Positions 23,146-36,338 of a DNA stretch of 64,000 nt are shown piece after piece. The position numbers and the translations under genes are program-made. This DNA is from Dipetalonema caudispina (lineage: Eukaryota > Nematoda > Chromadorea > Rhabditida > Onchocercidae): NCBI GenBank assembly GCA_013365325.1, contig JABVXV010000151.1, forward strand, positions 1 through 64,000. Reading direction: 5' to 3'. A model generated the notes under the pieces. The model did not search any database and was not told where the DNA came from. It worked only from the letters and a program-made list of their open reading frames with translations. Every line of letters begins with the position of its first letter. Positions within the stretch are counted from its first letter, which is position 1.

Positions 23146-26100
23146 CCTGCTGATGTTCAGTTATACATGAATATCTGAATATAAATATGAATGTTTAATT
23201 AATATTAATCAATATTGCCGTTATTCTTCAAACATGCCGTAAATTCAGAATTTTTCAAAACATGCATTAGTATAATTATGTATTTGTTTGGAAAGTTGAA
23301 AAATTTCCCTATACATTAAACGTGCTCATTTCTTTAATTACCAAAACTAACGTGATCGGGGTAAAACGGACATCCCGCAAATTTGGAATTTGAAGGGGAA
23401 TGAAACGGCAAATGCAAGAGCAAACAAGTGGTTGAATTGTTGAAGGAATGATCTTGCTGTTGGTGAAGATAAGGAGGCTGATAATAGTGATAGCGTTCAT
23501 AATGGTGATAATGATCATGTCGGATAGTGGTGATCGTTAGGGGATGAAAATATTTGTCACGATAATAATAACAATGATGATTCAGGTTATAATGATGCTG
23601 ATAGTGGTGACAGCTGACTATTGCTGATGAGAATGATAATGGCGATGATCTTGGAGTATGTAGGTGGAGAGAAATTTTAATAACCAACTAAAAATTTGGT
23701 GCAGAAAAAGATATTTCAAAGAATTATGTGTTAATGATGATATTTTTAAGTAGAAAAAAAAAAGCATTACTTCAATTAGTAGAATTGCATGAAGACTTCA
23801 ATAAAAATGGATCTAATGTTGTAAGCAGATTGAATCAATGATCGTTTGAAATAATATACGGTAACAGATATATCACCGAGATTACCCGGGACAATTTGAT
23901 GAGTGTTCTTTTTGTGTTGTGACGTAATTGCAACGGTGGCATGCTGTGTAACAGTCTTTCGGTAGATGATACGAAATATGGCACCATATCCATGTATCGA
24001 TCGGTGACTAATACACTTCAACTCAATTGAAAATGAACCTTAAAAAAGGACGAGGCAACAAACATCTTCAGTGTCTGTTTATCACTAAGATAACCAAAAA
24101 AGGATGAAATTTTAGCATTTGATAAATTCGTATCATAAAAATAGGTAGCAAACAAATACGTAATAGAAGTCGTAAGCGTTAGTAGTGCAAGAGAGAAGTA
24201 TAAATAGTAAGCTTAATTGAAATTCCCAATATTATCATAATAAACAACGCTGTTTACAAATGTGAATTCTGACTTCTTCGCTTCCACCATTGATTGCCAG
24301 TGAAAGGAGGGGTAAAGGATGGATTTCCTAAAATCACATCAAATCGATTCAGTCAGTTTCCCGGAAGAACCGCATTTGACAAATAGTATCATCGTATCAT
24401 AAACCTCATAAAGTATGGCGAAGACGAAGATCTGTTTAAGATGACTACAACTACAATGAAGAAGAATGAGTAGTAGCGGTAGCAGCTAAGAGGAAAGAAC
24501 GGTTCAGTTGCAGCTGGCGTGTATCACCTTCCGAAGCATTTAACAATTTATCACTCGCATTACTGCATTTTCGCTTCCTCTTGTGCCATACACTTTCCTG
24601 GTACATTTTTAATTGCTTTTCGTCGAAATATCATTAATAATCTACTAAGGTAGTTCTAATCACTGATCTAACGCTAAGTAGAATATTTTTATCAATCTTT
24701 GACTCTTTCAGAATAACTAATGATAAAAGTTCAAATGAGCTGAAATGAATACTGTGTAATTTTTTCGATTGAAATACTGGATGTTGAGATTTAACTGTAT
24801 CTCTCTAAACTACTTCCGGATACGGTACCAATATGGTGAAACGAGATAAATTGAAATATGGTTAAGGATAATAGCAGTTGTAGCGATTGATCTCCCAGTT
24901 TGTTAGGATTATCTCAATAAAATACAAATTTAAATTGGGAAATATGAAGTGATTCCCTGAATCATTTGAAACAAAATCTTTAAAGCACTTCACGCAGAAT
25001 GCTACATTTCACATCCGATGCCTTCTCACATGCTATTCGCAAGACGATCAGCTCAAGATCATCGAGAGTAGAAAGAATGAATTGCGAGAGTTTGTTATTG
25101 GGAACTATTTCAAATCTAAAAATGCCCCAAAATTCTTTACGTCATCTAATCGTGCGTTTTCGTTATGAAAGCACGTATCATTTCATGGGTATGCCGATCT
25201 TTACATTTTAAAGATTAATGCATGTACAAATCACAAATGGAATATGAAGCGGAAAAAATGTTGTAGGTGAGATTAGCGTCGTTTTACCGATCAGTAACAG
25301 TGATAGTGATATGAAGATGGGTGGACGGATAAACATATCTGAGAAACTGAATGGTTTCAATGAATGAGTAAAGTAAAGTGATTATCTATTGGTAGAACTT
25401 TGGGAGAAGACAGGAACGGATAAAAGAGAAGGTAGCATCTTACATACTCAGTTTTACGACATTGCAGAACGCTTGGTCTACATAATCGTGATTATGTCGG
25501 TTGGAAAAAAAAGAAATGCGGTGATGCAGATATCGCTTACGGCTAATACTGCTTGCTGCTGCTGTTGATATGTTGAATGTAAAATGATGCAGATGGACGC
25601 TGTTATCCGGAGTATCTTCCAAATGATCCATCAACTATAACTGCATGCAAAACAGGAAAAGGAAGAGCAGTCGGCTGGTTGATTTGCTGTTGCAGGTAGA
25701 AACAGCATCAGTCAGACAGGAAGGAAATGAGAGGCACTGTAGACAGATGTTTGGATGAAGAGAGGGCACTTCCGGTCGGTCCTTTGGCTCTTTCTCTGAT
25801 TGTTGTGCTCAAAAGCTTTCGCGGCGACGTTTAACATTGCTGCACTGTGCAGTTCAACCCGTGATACGTATAATTTGTTACACGCTCATTCTTTCGTCGA
25901 ACAAAAAGTTTCCAAGAATATCTATCACCTGTGATTCTATGAGCACTAACAGTGGGCTTCCTGCTTTTTCACAATCAGTTAAGAAGATAGGTCGAAAGGT
26001 TACGCTACATTAATTGAAAAGAAGAGTATCAGCGTTGGTTGTTAGAAAAAAGCTGACAGATCAATTGAATCATTTTGAACATATACTGATAAATGGACGC

Positions 26101-26950
26101 CCTGTATAGAAACTTGTAGATTAGCTTGTCTTGTTTTGAAATGTCAAAGGTAAACTTGCAAATCTTGGATCTACTGTTAACGTTAGTTGAATGACTATAG
26201 TCAAAGAGGAATGGTGAAAAATTCCACCATATTTACATTCACAGAAATTTCGACAATGAAAAGTACATTTTTCAACTGTAACAAACTTAATTGGACTCAC
26301 AAAAAAAAAAACAGGTTTGATCAGATTCTTTCCCTTTCTACATACCTTATTCAGGAGAAAATTGTAAGGCCAATATTGTAGAAGTTTCACCTTAAACTGA
26401 GGTAATTTCAGCACTTATAAATAGTCGAACTAAATAAGAGTGATTTTTATGGTAAAATTATGCATAACAATAATGTAAATAGCGAAGTTTTTATATGATT
26501 TGAAGGTGCTGTTTTGTAATCTACGGTTATCAGTTATCATCCATCATCCCAATCTTTCTCAACCATACAGATATGAATAAGCCAAAAAAATTAATTTCAA
26601 CTTTTACATGGATCAATAACATTTCAATTTGGAATTCAAAATCAAATTAAGCAATTAAAGACTAAATATTGAAGTGATTCGAATCATTCCATCTCATTTG
26701 CTTATTGATAATTACATATTCTTCATCAGATGCTATACACATTTTGCTATACTTTAACAAAAAAGAGGTCAAAATGAAATTGAACAAAGTGTGAAAAAGG
26801 ATAAAAACAAAGAACTGCAAATGGGTAAAAATACGAATGGGTAAGTTGACGGAAATTCAAATCCTTTCAAAAAAAAAAAAACTCACCAGCCCATATGTAA
26901 TAAATAGTCTATCATTCTGTACAGGTATCTGTATATACACACATATATAT

Positions 26951-27151
26951 GTGTGTGTGTGTATGTATGTGTGTGTATGGGTGTATGTGTGTATGTGTGT
27001 GTGTTCATATGTATGTCAATCCATGTGAATAGTTGTGAGAATGAAGAGAAATGTATAGAATGTGCGACAACAACATTTAACAAGAGCGGAAAATGCGACT
27101 AAAAACGTACACACGCATATATATATAAATATATAGATATTTATATACACA

Positions 27152-27184
<33 letters not shown>
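26951..27184. repeat. TG-rich arm facing a CA-rich arm
   Basis: TG/TATG-rich block 26951-27004, then about 140 nt, then a CA-rich block 27147-27184 containing about 15 perfect CA units. The blocks are complementary and have the same architecture as the 12-kb locus in mirrored order. Confidence 0.85.
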
Positions 27185-27187
<3 letters not shown>

Positions 27188-28399
27188 TAGACAGACAGAG
27201 ACACTCAATAGGAGGTGTCTATTCCTTAGTAAATAATTGGTGATGACAATGAAGTTTTGAATATAAAAGAATTCTCGAATACATTTCAAATAGTATGATA
27301 GTGATAAGAGGTGATAGTTGATAACTTTTCCAAGAAAAAAGTAGCTTATGTATGATTTATTTGTATCTGAATGAATTATCAAAATAAGAAAAATTTGTGA
27401 ATTTTTATACCGTTCTTAGTTAATAAAATCGATTTAGGGAAGAAAAAAGTGGAAATGATAAACTTCTATATTTAATTCATATAATTAATTATTATTTATG
27501 GACGACACAGATTACATTTTTCATATTCTACGATTTCATTTCGCTTTACTTAACTTTTTCAATACTTCCTTCGAAAATGAATTATAAATCATACCTTCCA
27601 TTGCTATTGCTTTAACTCATCACATCCAGAATTATTATATACTTTAGAATAATTCGATAGTGAATAGATGATTGATTCTGAGGTAATACAACATAAATAA
27701 TATATGATGAATGTTGGTGATAATCAGATTCGGGAAATAAAAAAGATTCCCAGAGATAAATTCAAGAAATCAAAAAAAAAAAAAAAAAAAAGGTGTAGCA
27801 ATCAATAGTCAAATGCTTGACGTGCTTCAAATGATTTAAAAATTTTGCTGAAATAAAAGTATTATTAGCGAAAGGGATCAAATGGATGATATGAATAACG
27901 TCCAATTTTGTCAAATATAGCATTGGTTATTCATATTTCAGCTTATATGGTACTCTGATAATAACATTTTATACAACTTTTCCTTCCAACATTGTGGGAT
28001 CGTTCAATTTCATTTTCTTCTTGTATTTAACAGTTCTTTCATTTCATTTTTCAACCTTTGTATCAATTAGAGCTGAATTTATATATCGATGTTTTCAATT
28101 TATATTATAAACTATGAACGCACCAATTGTTATGACTTAATGACCGATCATAAGTTCGATATTGAGTGAAAGATATTGCATATAGATAATGTATTTCGCG
28201 TGAAGATCATATTACGTATTTGTGATCGAAACAATGAAACAATCCTCAGCTATACATACTCAAACAAAGGATAACGAATATGTTCTATCATAATTTTTCA
28301 GTTTTTTGAATTGCTATTTAGAGTCTATTCTTTTTCAATAAATAAAATTATAATTCAATTTGATGTGAGATTTTTGAATTTAATGACTATTGTGCGCAG

Positions 28400-28603
28400 A
28401 TGTTCCTTTCGATAGACTATGGGAAGAAGCATATAACGCTTGAAGCCTTATTGAAAAGTCTGTTTTTCAAATTTATATATTTCCGAATTCTCATTCTCAT
28501 TGTTTTCCTATTACTACATTTCGGTGCTGTAGTAAATTGTAAGGAAGATCTGTATGGCATAAGAAATGAATTTTCATCGGTTAAAGATTGGGAGAAAACA
28601 TGA
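28400..28603 (+). CDS. possible small membrane/secreted protein (weak)
   Basis: Open frame of 67 codons whose ATG follows directly after a GCGCAG acceptor-like sequence. The product has a polar start (MFLSIDYGKKH), one hydrophobic segment (~25-45, rich in F, I, L) and a short charged tail. It could be a signal-anchored peptide. A second frame after the same acceptor reads DVPFDRLWEEAYNA and stops, so a splice site here may serve something else. No family recognised, and the length is within chance for this composition. Confidence 0.2.
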   Translation: MFLSIDYGKKHITLEALLKSLFFKFIYFRILILIVFLLLHFGAVVNCKEDLYGIRNEFSSVKDWEKT

Positions 28604-31470
28604 CATCATGCTAGGTAGACGAATTTAAGGATAAGTTAAGGTACTCAATGAGGTAAATGATTCGATACAGATAGAAAAGTATTATTCAGGCACCAGGTGT
28701 AAACGTGGAAGTGGTAAAGTTCATTGAACGATCGTTGAAAATTACAGAAACTTTTGATCAGAGCAAATTTATTAGAATTAACAGAAATCTTTTAGCCTAT
28801 ATAAATAATTATTGGTAAAAGATATAAATTACTGATTTAAAGCTAACTGTTAGGTGATGTATTAAATTTTGTGAGAATATTATCAACCGGTTTTCGACGC
28901 AAACATATATCATTATTTTCTATACTCCTTGAAACTTCCAGTAACATACCTTTTTCACTTTATCAGTATCTATTTGCTGCAATTATTGAAAGTGACAAGG
29001 TATCACGGAAGATTTCATATAAATAATTCCAATTTCCATTAGAACTATTAATTATATAAAATCATCGTTAAATATTTGTTTGACATTCTTACTATGGAAT
29101 GAATAACAACCAGTAAACGGTGATAAAGAGCGATAAATGTCTCCTGCAAAATATATATCAGAGAGTTAATTAAGCAAAATGTGTTAGTGATTGATTTCAT
29201 AATTGAAGGATCGTTTGATGCATTGGATGGATAATTGGTACGTTGGATATTTACATCGTTTACAGTTCTTCTCTAATGATTCCAAAATTTAACTATTGCC
29301 AAATATTATCGTAACGTAGTTAATGCTTTTTATGTTTTGCTTAAATTTAGAAATATGAATAATTTCAATTCAAACAACTAGTTCAAATTTCGGTTGAGAA
29401 AACTCTCGTAAAAATTTCCATGTAAAAAATTTTTTTTAAATCTTTTAACATGAGGTTTTATTCGAAATAATTTGAAATTTGGTCTTAATGATTTATAACA
29501 CATCTTATTTCATTTCAAGCTATATCAATCATTAACTTGAAATAAATATTTGAAAATTACTTCGTTTCTTTCATCTTCATCCAATTCCTATGATAAAGTT
29601 GAAAATAAAGTTCAAGTTATTTCCAGATGTTAATTTAGCTTTTTTTTTTTGTCCTTACTGAGGCAAAAAATTTAAACTAACATCGAGAAATATTCCGAAT
29701 CTGAAAAAAAAACATCAATGTCATTAACTATGGAAATTTGCAATTGAGAATTTTCAAATGCTCGATGAAATGGTCATTCATTATTTGTTTCTTCAAAGAG
29801 ACGCAAAAGACATTTTCTTCAAAAACAAAATGACAAGTTTTTTTTTTTTTTTGAAAAAATAATTTCCATCAACAATTTCTATTACTTATGTTTTATTCAA
29901 GTTTCGGAAGTGATCCGTTTTATCACCTGGCTGTGAGAAGGAAAAAGAAATTTCAGTAAAAGATATTTTTCGAAATTGAATGTGAAACACCTGTAGAATA
30001 TTATTGGATGAATTGAAATTTCTTTAGTCACTTCCTTCTCTTATTCAATCATTTTGATTCAGTTATTTCACTACTGAAATATAAGCTTTCGCAAAAAGCT
30101 TAAGGTATCAGATTGTTTGCTGATATCATGTTTCAACTCTTCCCTTCTGATTTTCAACAATTAACTTTTCAGGGGATTGTACAAATGTTTTTAATGGAAA
30201 TTTAATTGTGAATTTTCACATTCGCTAAGATATTGATTGCTTACTAGCCATTAACTGTTGTAAATTTTCAGTTGAAAGTTGAAATGGGATGGGCTCTAAA
30301 CAATCAGTCTTTTGAAAATCAAAGTTTTCATACGGACTTAAATTATTGTCTTTAGACAATGGATCAAAGTATAGTAAGACTGCAGCAATTATTTTCTTGT
30401 CTTAGCCAAGGTAAAAGAGGAAACAAAGAAAAAGAAAGAGATTGTAGTTCTGTGATACGTGCCGAAGTTGATTAAAATTTAGATTTAAAAGCGAATTTTT
30501 TTCTAAACTTCAAAACTTTATTTTCCCCTTCTTTTTTCCCATCCTCATTATTATTATCCTTGAAAGTTTTATTTGTTCCGATTACGAATTTCTTTCTTTT
30601 TTTTCTTTCTTCTTTATTCTTTCAGTCAAAAAGTAAAACCTCTGAGTAATGGCAACTAAATTTCAATCTTTTTTAAAACAGCTATGCAATTACCATTGTT
30701 CTATGTACTGATAACATTTCGGATACAATGACAGCTAAGAAAACTATACGGCTAAATTTCTTTATTCAATATTCAATAATTAATAGTTATTAATAAATTA
30801 TCAATAAAACAATTTTGATAAATTCGATCAATTTTCATTCCCGATTGATCAAATTACTACTGACCATCAAGACTCGATATGAAAGGTTTATCAAATAAAG
30901 ATGCTAATAAATCATTTCCCTTAATAATATATATGATACGCTCTGTTAATGAGAGCAGTTGATGAGTGGAGAAATTCGTACTTCTTGACGGGAATCAATG
31001 GCGATCGACTTATAATATTTCAATATTTAATTATAATATTTAAAAATGGTGAAAATTTTTGGTTTTGCATCATCGTGCTATTCTTATCGTGCACTATGAA
31101 AGTGTGTCATACGAATTAACTGAACAGTCTGCTAATTCAAAAATTAATACGTTCTGAAATTATCTTTTCAATTCTACGTTAATTTGCCGAATTTATTGAA
31201 GTTCCTTATCAAGTTGATTCATTATTAAACACAGCATTAATGATTATTGGATATGCTAAAAAACTATTTACATGTTTCGAGAATCAGCATTTTTTCAAGC
31301 ATCCTTTTAATGTATTTCAGTAGAAGTTTGTTAAATTTATAAAAAATAGAAATATAATTCATATCAGTTATGGATACTAGCGGAATCATTGTGCGAATTA
31401 CTACATTATATCTTTTTTACAAATGGAAAATAAAGTTGCTTTCTTTTACTTTTCAAATAAACTTCCATCA

Positions 31471-31480
31471 TTTTTTACAG
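31471..31480 (+). promoter_or_regulatory. probable trans-splice acceptor of the LAPTM-like gene
   Basis: TTTTTTACAG lies 90 nt before the chosen start at 31571. An ATG directly after it opens a 9-codon upstream frame (MGLLSFLEI, then stop), so that ATG would be a uORF and not the gene start. Confidence 0.4.
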
Positions 31481-31570
31481 ATGGGACTATTATCATTTTT
31501 GGAAATTTAACATTCATTTTTTGGAATTTACAAACGATTTAATTCAACAAAGAAAAAGCTCGCGTTACTG

Positions 31571-33067
31571 ATGACAGCGACATCAGATCGTTGTTGTTGT
31601 GGATTACTTCATATAAAGGTTAATGACAGTCTAAAGAGTTAGTTAATATAATTAATCAAAATGAAAACCTTTTAATTGTGTCAGTTCAACAGTAAAACTG
31701 CATGAGTGTTATTATAATACTACTTGGTAATTAAATGGATTCGTCTAAATTTAAAATTTTCCAAAGCTTACTTATGATGACCAATCAGAAAAATTTTATT
31801 TTCTTTATTTGTAGCAATGCATAAAATTCTTTCGGTGGAAAGAAATACGTATACTTTTATGTCGTAACTTAACTTATCTTTCTATCTTTTGTTTAGAATA
31901 TAATGTTTTTTGTTTTTTATGGAAGCAAAGGGAAAAGTGATAAGGTAAGGAATAGAAAAAGAATTCTTAAGGATGCAAATTTAATTTTACTTAATTCAGT
32001 TTTAATAATTTATCTTGAAATTTTAGCACGGTACAATTACCGCTGGGATCTGCTCATTATTGTCAGCATTAATTAATGGTATACTATTTTGGTTTGGTGT
32101 CAATCGGACATCACATCATTTTTGTATCGAATTCTGCCTCATTCTCATCGATATATTTTCCATTATGTCACTTTTTTATGGAGTACTGAATATGCGACCT
32201 AATTTTTTGAAACCTTACGTTTATTTCACTGTTAGCGATATTTGCTACTTTTTTTCTCCAAATCTTTGAACTTTAAACATTTCAAATTCAAATTTGGAAA
32301 GTATTAATTCTCTAATTTCTCGAGAATTTCAAGTGGAATACTTCTCGAGGAAAGTAGCATAAGCTTTGATCAAGCCGGGAAGATTTTTGTGCTTTGAATC
32401 CCTTGGCTAGATTAAGTGTTCGCCACGGCGAATAGAGGACAATCCATTACGTCGTAGACATAAATGTGCAAGAATAAGAAATAATGATCTCAAGCTATAA
32501 TGACCTAAGGATCTAATTGCATTAACCTTTCAGATAGCATGGTGTGTGGCACTAATGCTTTTATTCATTCTCTCATTGGTAGAGCTAATAAACGATGGTG
32601 AACTTTCAACCAATATAGCCATTTCAGTAGCGGATATTTTCAATTTGGCACAATCCGATGATATCATTCGGAATTGTAGGTATTTTTTCCAGATCGCTTT
32701 TCATTTCGATAATTTATTTCGGCTAAATTCATGAAAATGAAAAAAGATTTCCACCAAAAAATCTTTGAATTCCTGAATCAATGATCCGTTTAGTAAAGAG
32801 TGTAGCAAATAATGAGTTTCGAATGAAATATTTATCTTGGCATATTTATTTCATTATTCAACATTTATTAAAAGTTTTTTAGCAAGTTCATTGCTTACAA
32901 TCTTCTCGCTGATCGGTATATTATTGTCAATTACTTTCAATATTTGGTTTTTATATGTGATATTTGAATATTATCAATGGCTAACAACTCAAAGAAAAAA
33001 ACCGCTCCATGTCAATAACCATCATTATATCTATGCATCACGACACTTTCAGAGTCTTAATTACTAA
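31571..33067 (+). CDS. four-helix membrane protein, LAPTM4-like layout, 4 exons
   Basis: Exons 31571-31618, 32027-32230, 32534-32675, 32883-33067 give 192 residues with GT-AG introns and matching phase. The N-terminus reads RCCCGLLHIKHGTITAGI. A Cys-rich patch followed by H-x-[KR]-x-GT just before the first helix is typical of the LAPTM4/LAPTM5 family of late-endosomal/lysosomal proteins. Four hydrophobic segments follow: SLLSALINGILFWFG, FCLILIDIFSIMSLFYGVL, IAWCVALMLLFILSLVEL, and a long last one ending in WFLYVIFEYYQWL. The loop between helices 3 and 4 is polar (NDGELSTNIAISVADIFNLA). The protein lacks the C-terminal PY motifs of vertebrate LAPTM4, so binding to Nedd4-type ligases is not predicted. 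The exon 3 donor (ATT|GTAGGT) was chosen over GTATTT because only it keeps frame. The family assignment is by layout and motif only. Confidence 0.68.
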
Positions 33068-34342
33068 TTTATTCATTCCTTCTAGTTCATTAAATTGATC
33101 AAAATATTTAATTTGATATTTTTCGTGATATTTCTTCTCTATGCTATGTTCAAACGCAAAAAAAACATTCGATAAATTTTCATAACTTTCCATTATGCAC
33201 TTATTTTGAATTGTAAATTAGCACACTTATGATAAGAAAGATAAATAGAAAGTGACTTACTCTGTTTATCAATTATAATGTCAATATGTTTCACATTTAC
33301 GAAAATTTTATTGTTTAATTTGCAATTTTCTAAGAAACATCGGAGCGGTTCAATTAAATCTTCTAAAATTTGTTTTAATTTGTAGCATTGATTTTGATGT
33401 TCTTTGTCGATTATTAATGATTGCAATAATTAGCATCATATATTCCACTGCTGATGACTTCTTTAGTGCTTTCGATATTATCGATTTAATAATTCATTTA
33501 GTATCGCTGATCAAAATATTTATTCACAATGCAACTTTATGCTTATTCGTGAGAAGCCTAACATATGAACATCAATACTGCTTAAGCTCTTTTATTACGA
33601 TAGCGAAAAGAGCTAAATTAATTGATCAAATATTTTTTTAAAGTTTTTAACGAAAAGAAATATTGGAAAGAAGCATACTGTTAGTTTTGTGGAAAATGTT
33701 TTATCAATGTTGTATTGTCTTACTTTTTTTTTTAGCGTATTCTTTTTGCTTGGAAAATTTCACTTCAGTAGTGCATAAAGCTATGAAAGTAGTAACGATG
33801 AAATGCATGATGGATTACTGCATCGTAAAGGTATCGAGAAAGTTCTTTGAAAAAAAAAGAAAAAAAAGTCTTCAAAAAGTTTATTTGAACAAGTTAATTG
33901 AAAAAGTTTAAAGGATTTATTTTAAAAAGTTAAATTATTCGATTTATAAAAGCAATCGAATAAGTTAAAGATTATTGGCTAATGAAAAGCATGAAATCGA
34001 TGCCAGTTTTTCGTATTTGGGAAAAGGAAGAAGGAAAGAGCGCTTAATTTTTATTCAAGAAGGAAGTGGGTAGATTAATTAGCTAAAATGTTAAAATGTT
34101 CTCTATTCAATAGTATTGGAAGATTTTGGAAATACAAAAAAATGAGAGAATGTTTGATAGATAGATGAGAAATGATAATATATACATATATTGATGGGAT
34201 TTTGTTTGTAAGATGTTTGTGTTTTTTATAAATTAGATGTATAATTTGTAAAGAGAAAGTTACAATATCATTTTGTTGTTGCTATTACAAAACAGAACTT
34301 TATAACAAAGGGAATGTGTGTTTTGGCTTGTTTAGCTTCAAT

Positions 34343-34436
34343 TTGTCTCATCGTTTGTCAAAGAAACGTACACTTGGCTCCAATCTGGTCCATCGCTTAT
34401 CAAAGAAACGTACGCTTGGTTCCAGTCTAGTCCATC
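34343..34436 (+). repeat. 42-bp tandem repeat, two units plus a partial third
   Basis: The string TCAAAGAAACGTAC starts at 34358 and again at 34400, with the surrounding sequence (CATCG..TCAAAG..CTTGG.TCC) repeated at the same 42-bp period and a third start at CTAGTCCATC. The units differ at several bases. Being a multiple of three, the repeat stays open in one frame (HRLSKKRTLGS twice). Confidence 0.85.
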
Positions 34437-36338
34437 TTTTATATCTCACTGATTCCATTATTGGCGATTCGATTTGGCTAGGCTTGCCGATGTTTTGTGG
34501 TACCACTGATGTCCATAAAAATACTGTAACTGAATGAAATTACATTTCTTCGAAATATTTTGTAATGATCAACATAATTACGACTACAGCCTAGAATTCA
34601 CGAAATCTGACAAGAAAGTTAAATTAATTTTAAGGATCACATAAACGAATTTGGAAACATGTCTAAAAGAATTTTCACTTCCTTTTTTTTTTTCTAATTT
34701 TTTTGAAAAAATTTTATGGAACTTTTTAACTTTCATTTTACCAAAAATTGGAGTTATCAACGAGAAGATGGAGTACACTGAAATATTGCAAAAATGAATT
34801 TCTCTGAAAAAACTAAAAAAGTCTTACCAAAGATGAAAAATAGCGCATATGCCATTTTCATGGCTAAAAGCACACAAAAGCCTGAAATTCTTACACATGA
34901 TTGGTCTATTCTATCATGTAAAAGCAATAAATTTAATCGCAAAAAAGTTAAAAGTAATATAAAATCAGTGATAAAAAAAACACATTGTATAAATAGCCAA
35001 TTATCAGACCACATTCATTGTAATGCCTTTTTCGACCTAAACTACAACACACTTCATATTTGTCCTTGGCATCAAACAAATCTTCAAAAAGTTATTTGAA
35101 CAGAAATAGTAAACAGATGGATCAGTAGTGATATGAATGTTTGACCTTAGCTGACCAATATGATAATTAATTCATTGTCGTTTTAAGGATTGAGGAAAGA
35201 AAATAAATAGCGTAAAAAACGATATTAAAATTTTCACTAAATTTAGAGATGTCAAATTTAACCTTTTGATAAAAAATCTTCGGTTTCTAGATAACTTCTC
35301 ATTGATTTTACAGTGTAAGATGAAACGATATTTGCTTGTCAGATTTATGCTAATGTCATTACCTTTCATAATAACGGTTTTGTCATAGTAAAAGGTTATA
35401 TATTTTTGCCACAAATTTCTTCGGAAAATCATTGTAACAAGCTTTTGAGTATAATGACGTTTCTAATGACGTGAAAATTTAGGACTGGAAAAAAGAATTT
35501 TAGAATTTAAATATGGTACTTTCCTGTGTTTTAAAGCATTAGTAATTAACATATTATGTTCCTATCAATTAAATAAAAATATGCTTATAAAGCTTTTTAG
35601 AGTCTTGCAAAGTGATTTGCAAAAAAAAAAAAAAAAAAAAAAATGCTAAAAATACGTTTCATTCTATTCTGTAATTATCAGTGTATAAGTTCCAAAGTTA
35701 CTTTATTTGTGGAATGAATTATTTAATTTCTTAATATAAAGTAGATCATTCATATTATGAGATTTATTGTAAATAAACGATACCATTTTACAATTAATTT
35801 TTAAGTTTGAAAATTCTTGCCATAGTTATTGTTAGTGGCAAATGGAAGTGGGTTAGAATATTTCCTATAAATATTCTAATAAATAAGAGCATTTGGTTTA
35901 TTAACAGTGGTAATTTTAACTGCAAACTTGCATTTGCACTATTCTGAATTTTGCAAAAGCAAATAGCAATTGCAATAATATTTGCTCCAGTTTTTCTATT
36001 ACTGACTTTTATTACGTTGAAAAGAACAATAACCCAAATTTCAAGACCAGATAGATGATCAAGAGGTAAGGATCAGCTTTGTAACATATTTTTGAATTAA
36101 TAAAATCCGCTATGGCAATGTTGCCCATTTTACATCGATTGATATACTATAAAAATATCACTTTTGAATTAAACAATGTTGGTAAACTTTAAAATACAAA
36201 TTGTTGATGTTTACTCTATCAACTGCTATACTATAATTGTTAAATTTTACAAAAGAAAAAAAAATTTATAAAGGTGAAATTTGAAATAAACAGTTTTAGT
36301 ATATTTGTCTAGAGCAATGTCCATGGTTCACAATAAGT

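Larger units (their letters stand above)
22750..31470. other. 8.7-kb intergenic region between divergent genes
   Basis: Upstream flank of both the RasGAP gene (minus) and the LAPTM-like gene (plus). It holds (TA)n at 23117-23145, opposed TG/CA arms at 26951-27184, A-tracts (27772-27791, 29839-29852), imperfect GAT/GTG-rich low complexity at 23450-23660, and a locally less AT-rich patch near 25770-25870. One weak small-gene candidate is listed at 28400. Nothing else is recognisable as coding. Confidence 0.5.

Noticed and set aside
23334..23687. His/Tyr/Thr-rich 117-codon minus frame
   Set aside because: Low-complexity product of GAT/GTG-rich DNA; no splice or start context.
33193..33641. Overlapping 75-codon frames on both strands just downstream of the LAPTM-like gene
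   Set aside because: The minus frame lacks a true ATG, the plus frame is I/F/L-rich, and neither shows similarity to the neighbouring gene that would suggest a duplicate.
34794..35099. 101-codon open frame on the plus strand
   Set aside because: Opposite-strand frame of similar length, K/N/S-rich composition, no recognised motif; consistent with chance.
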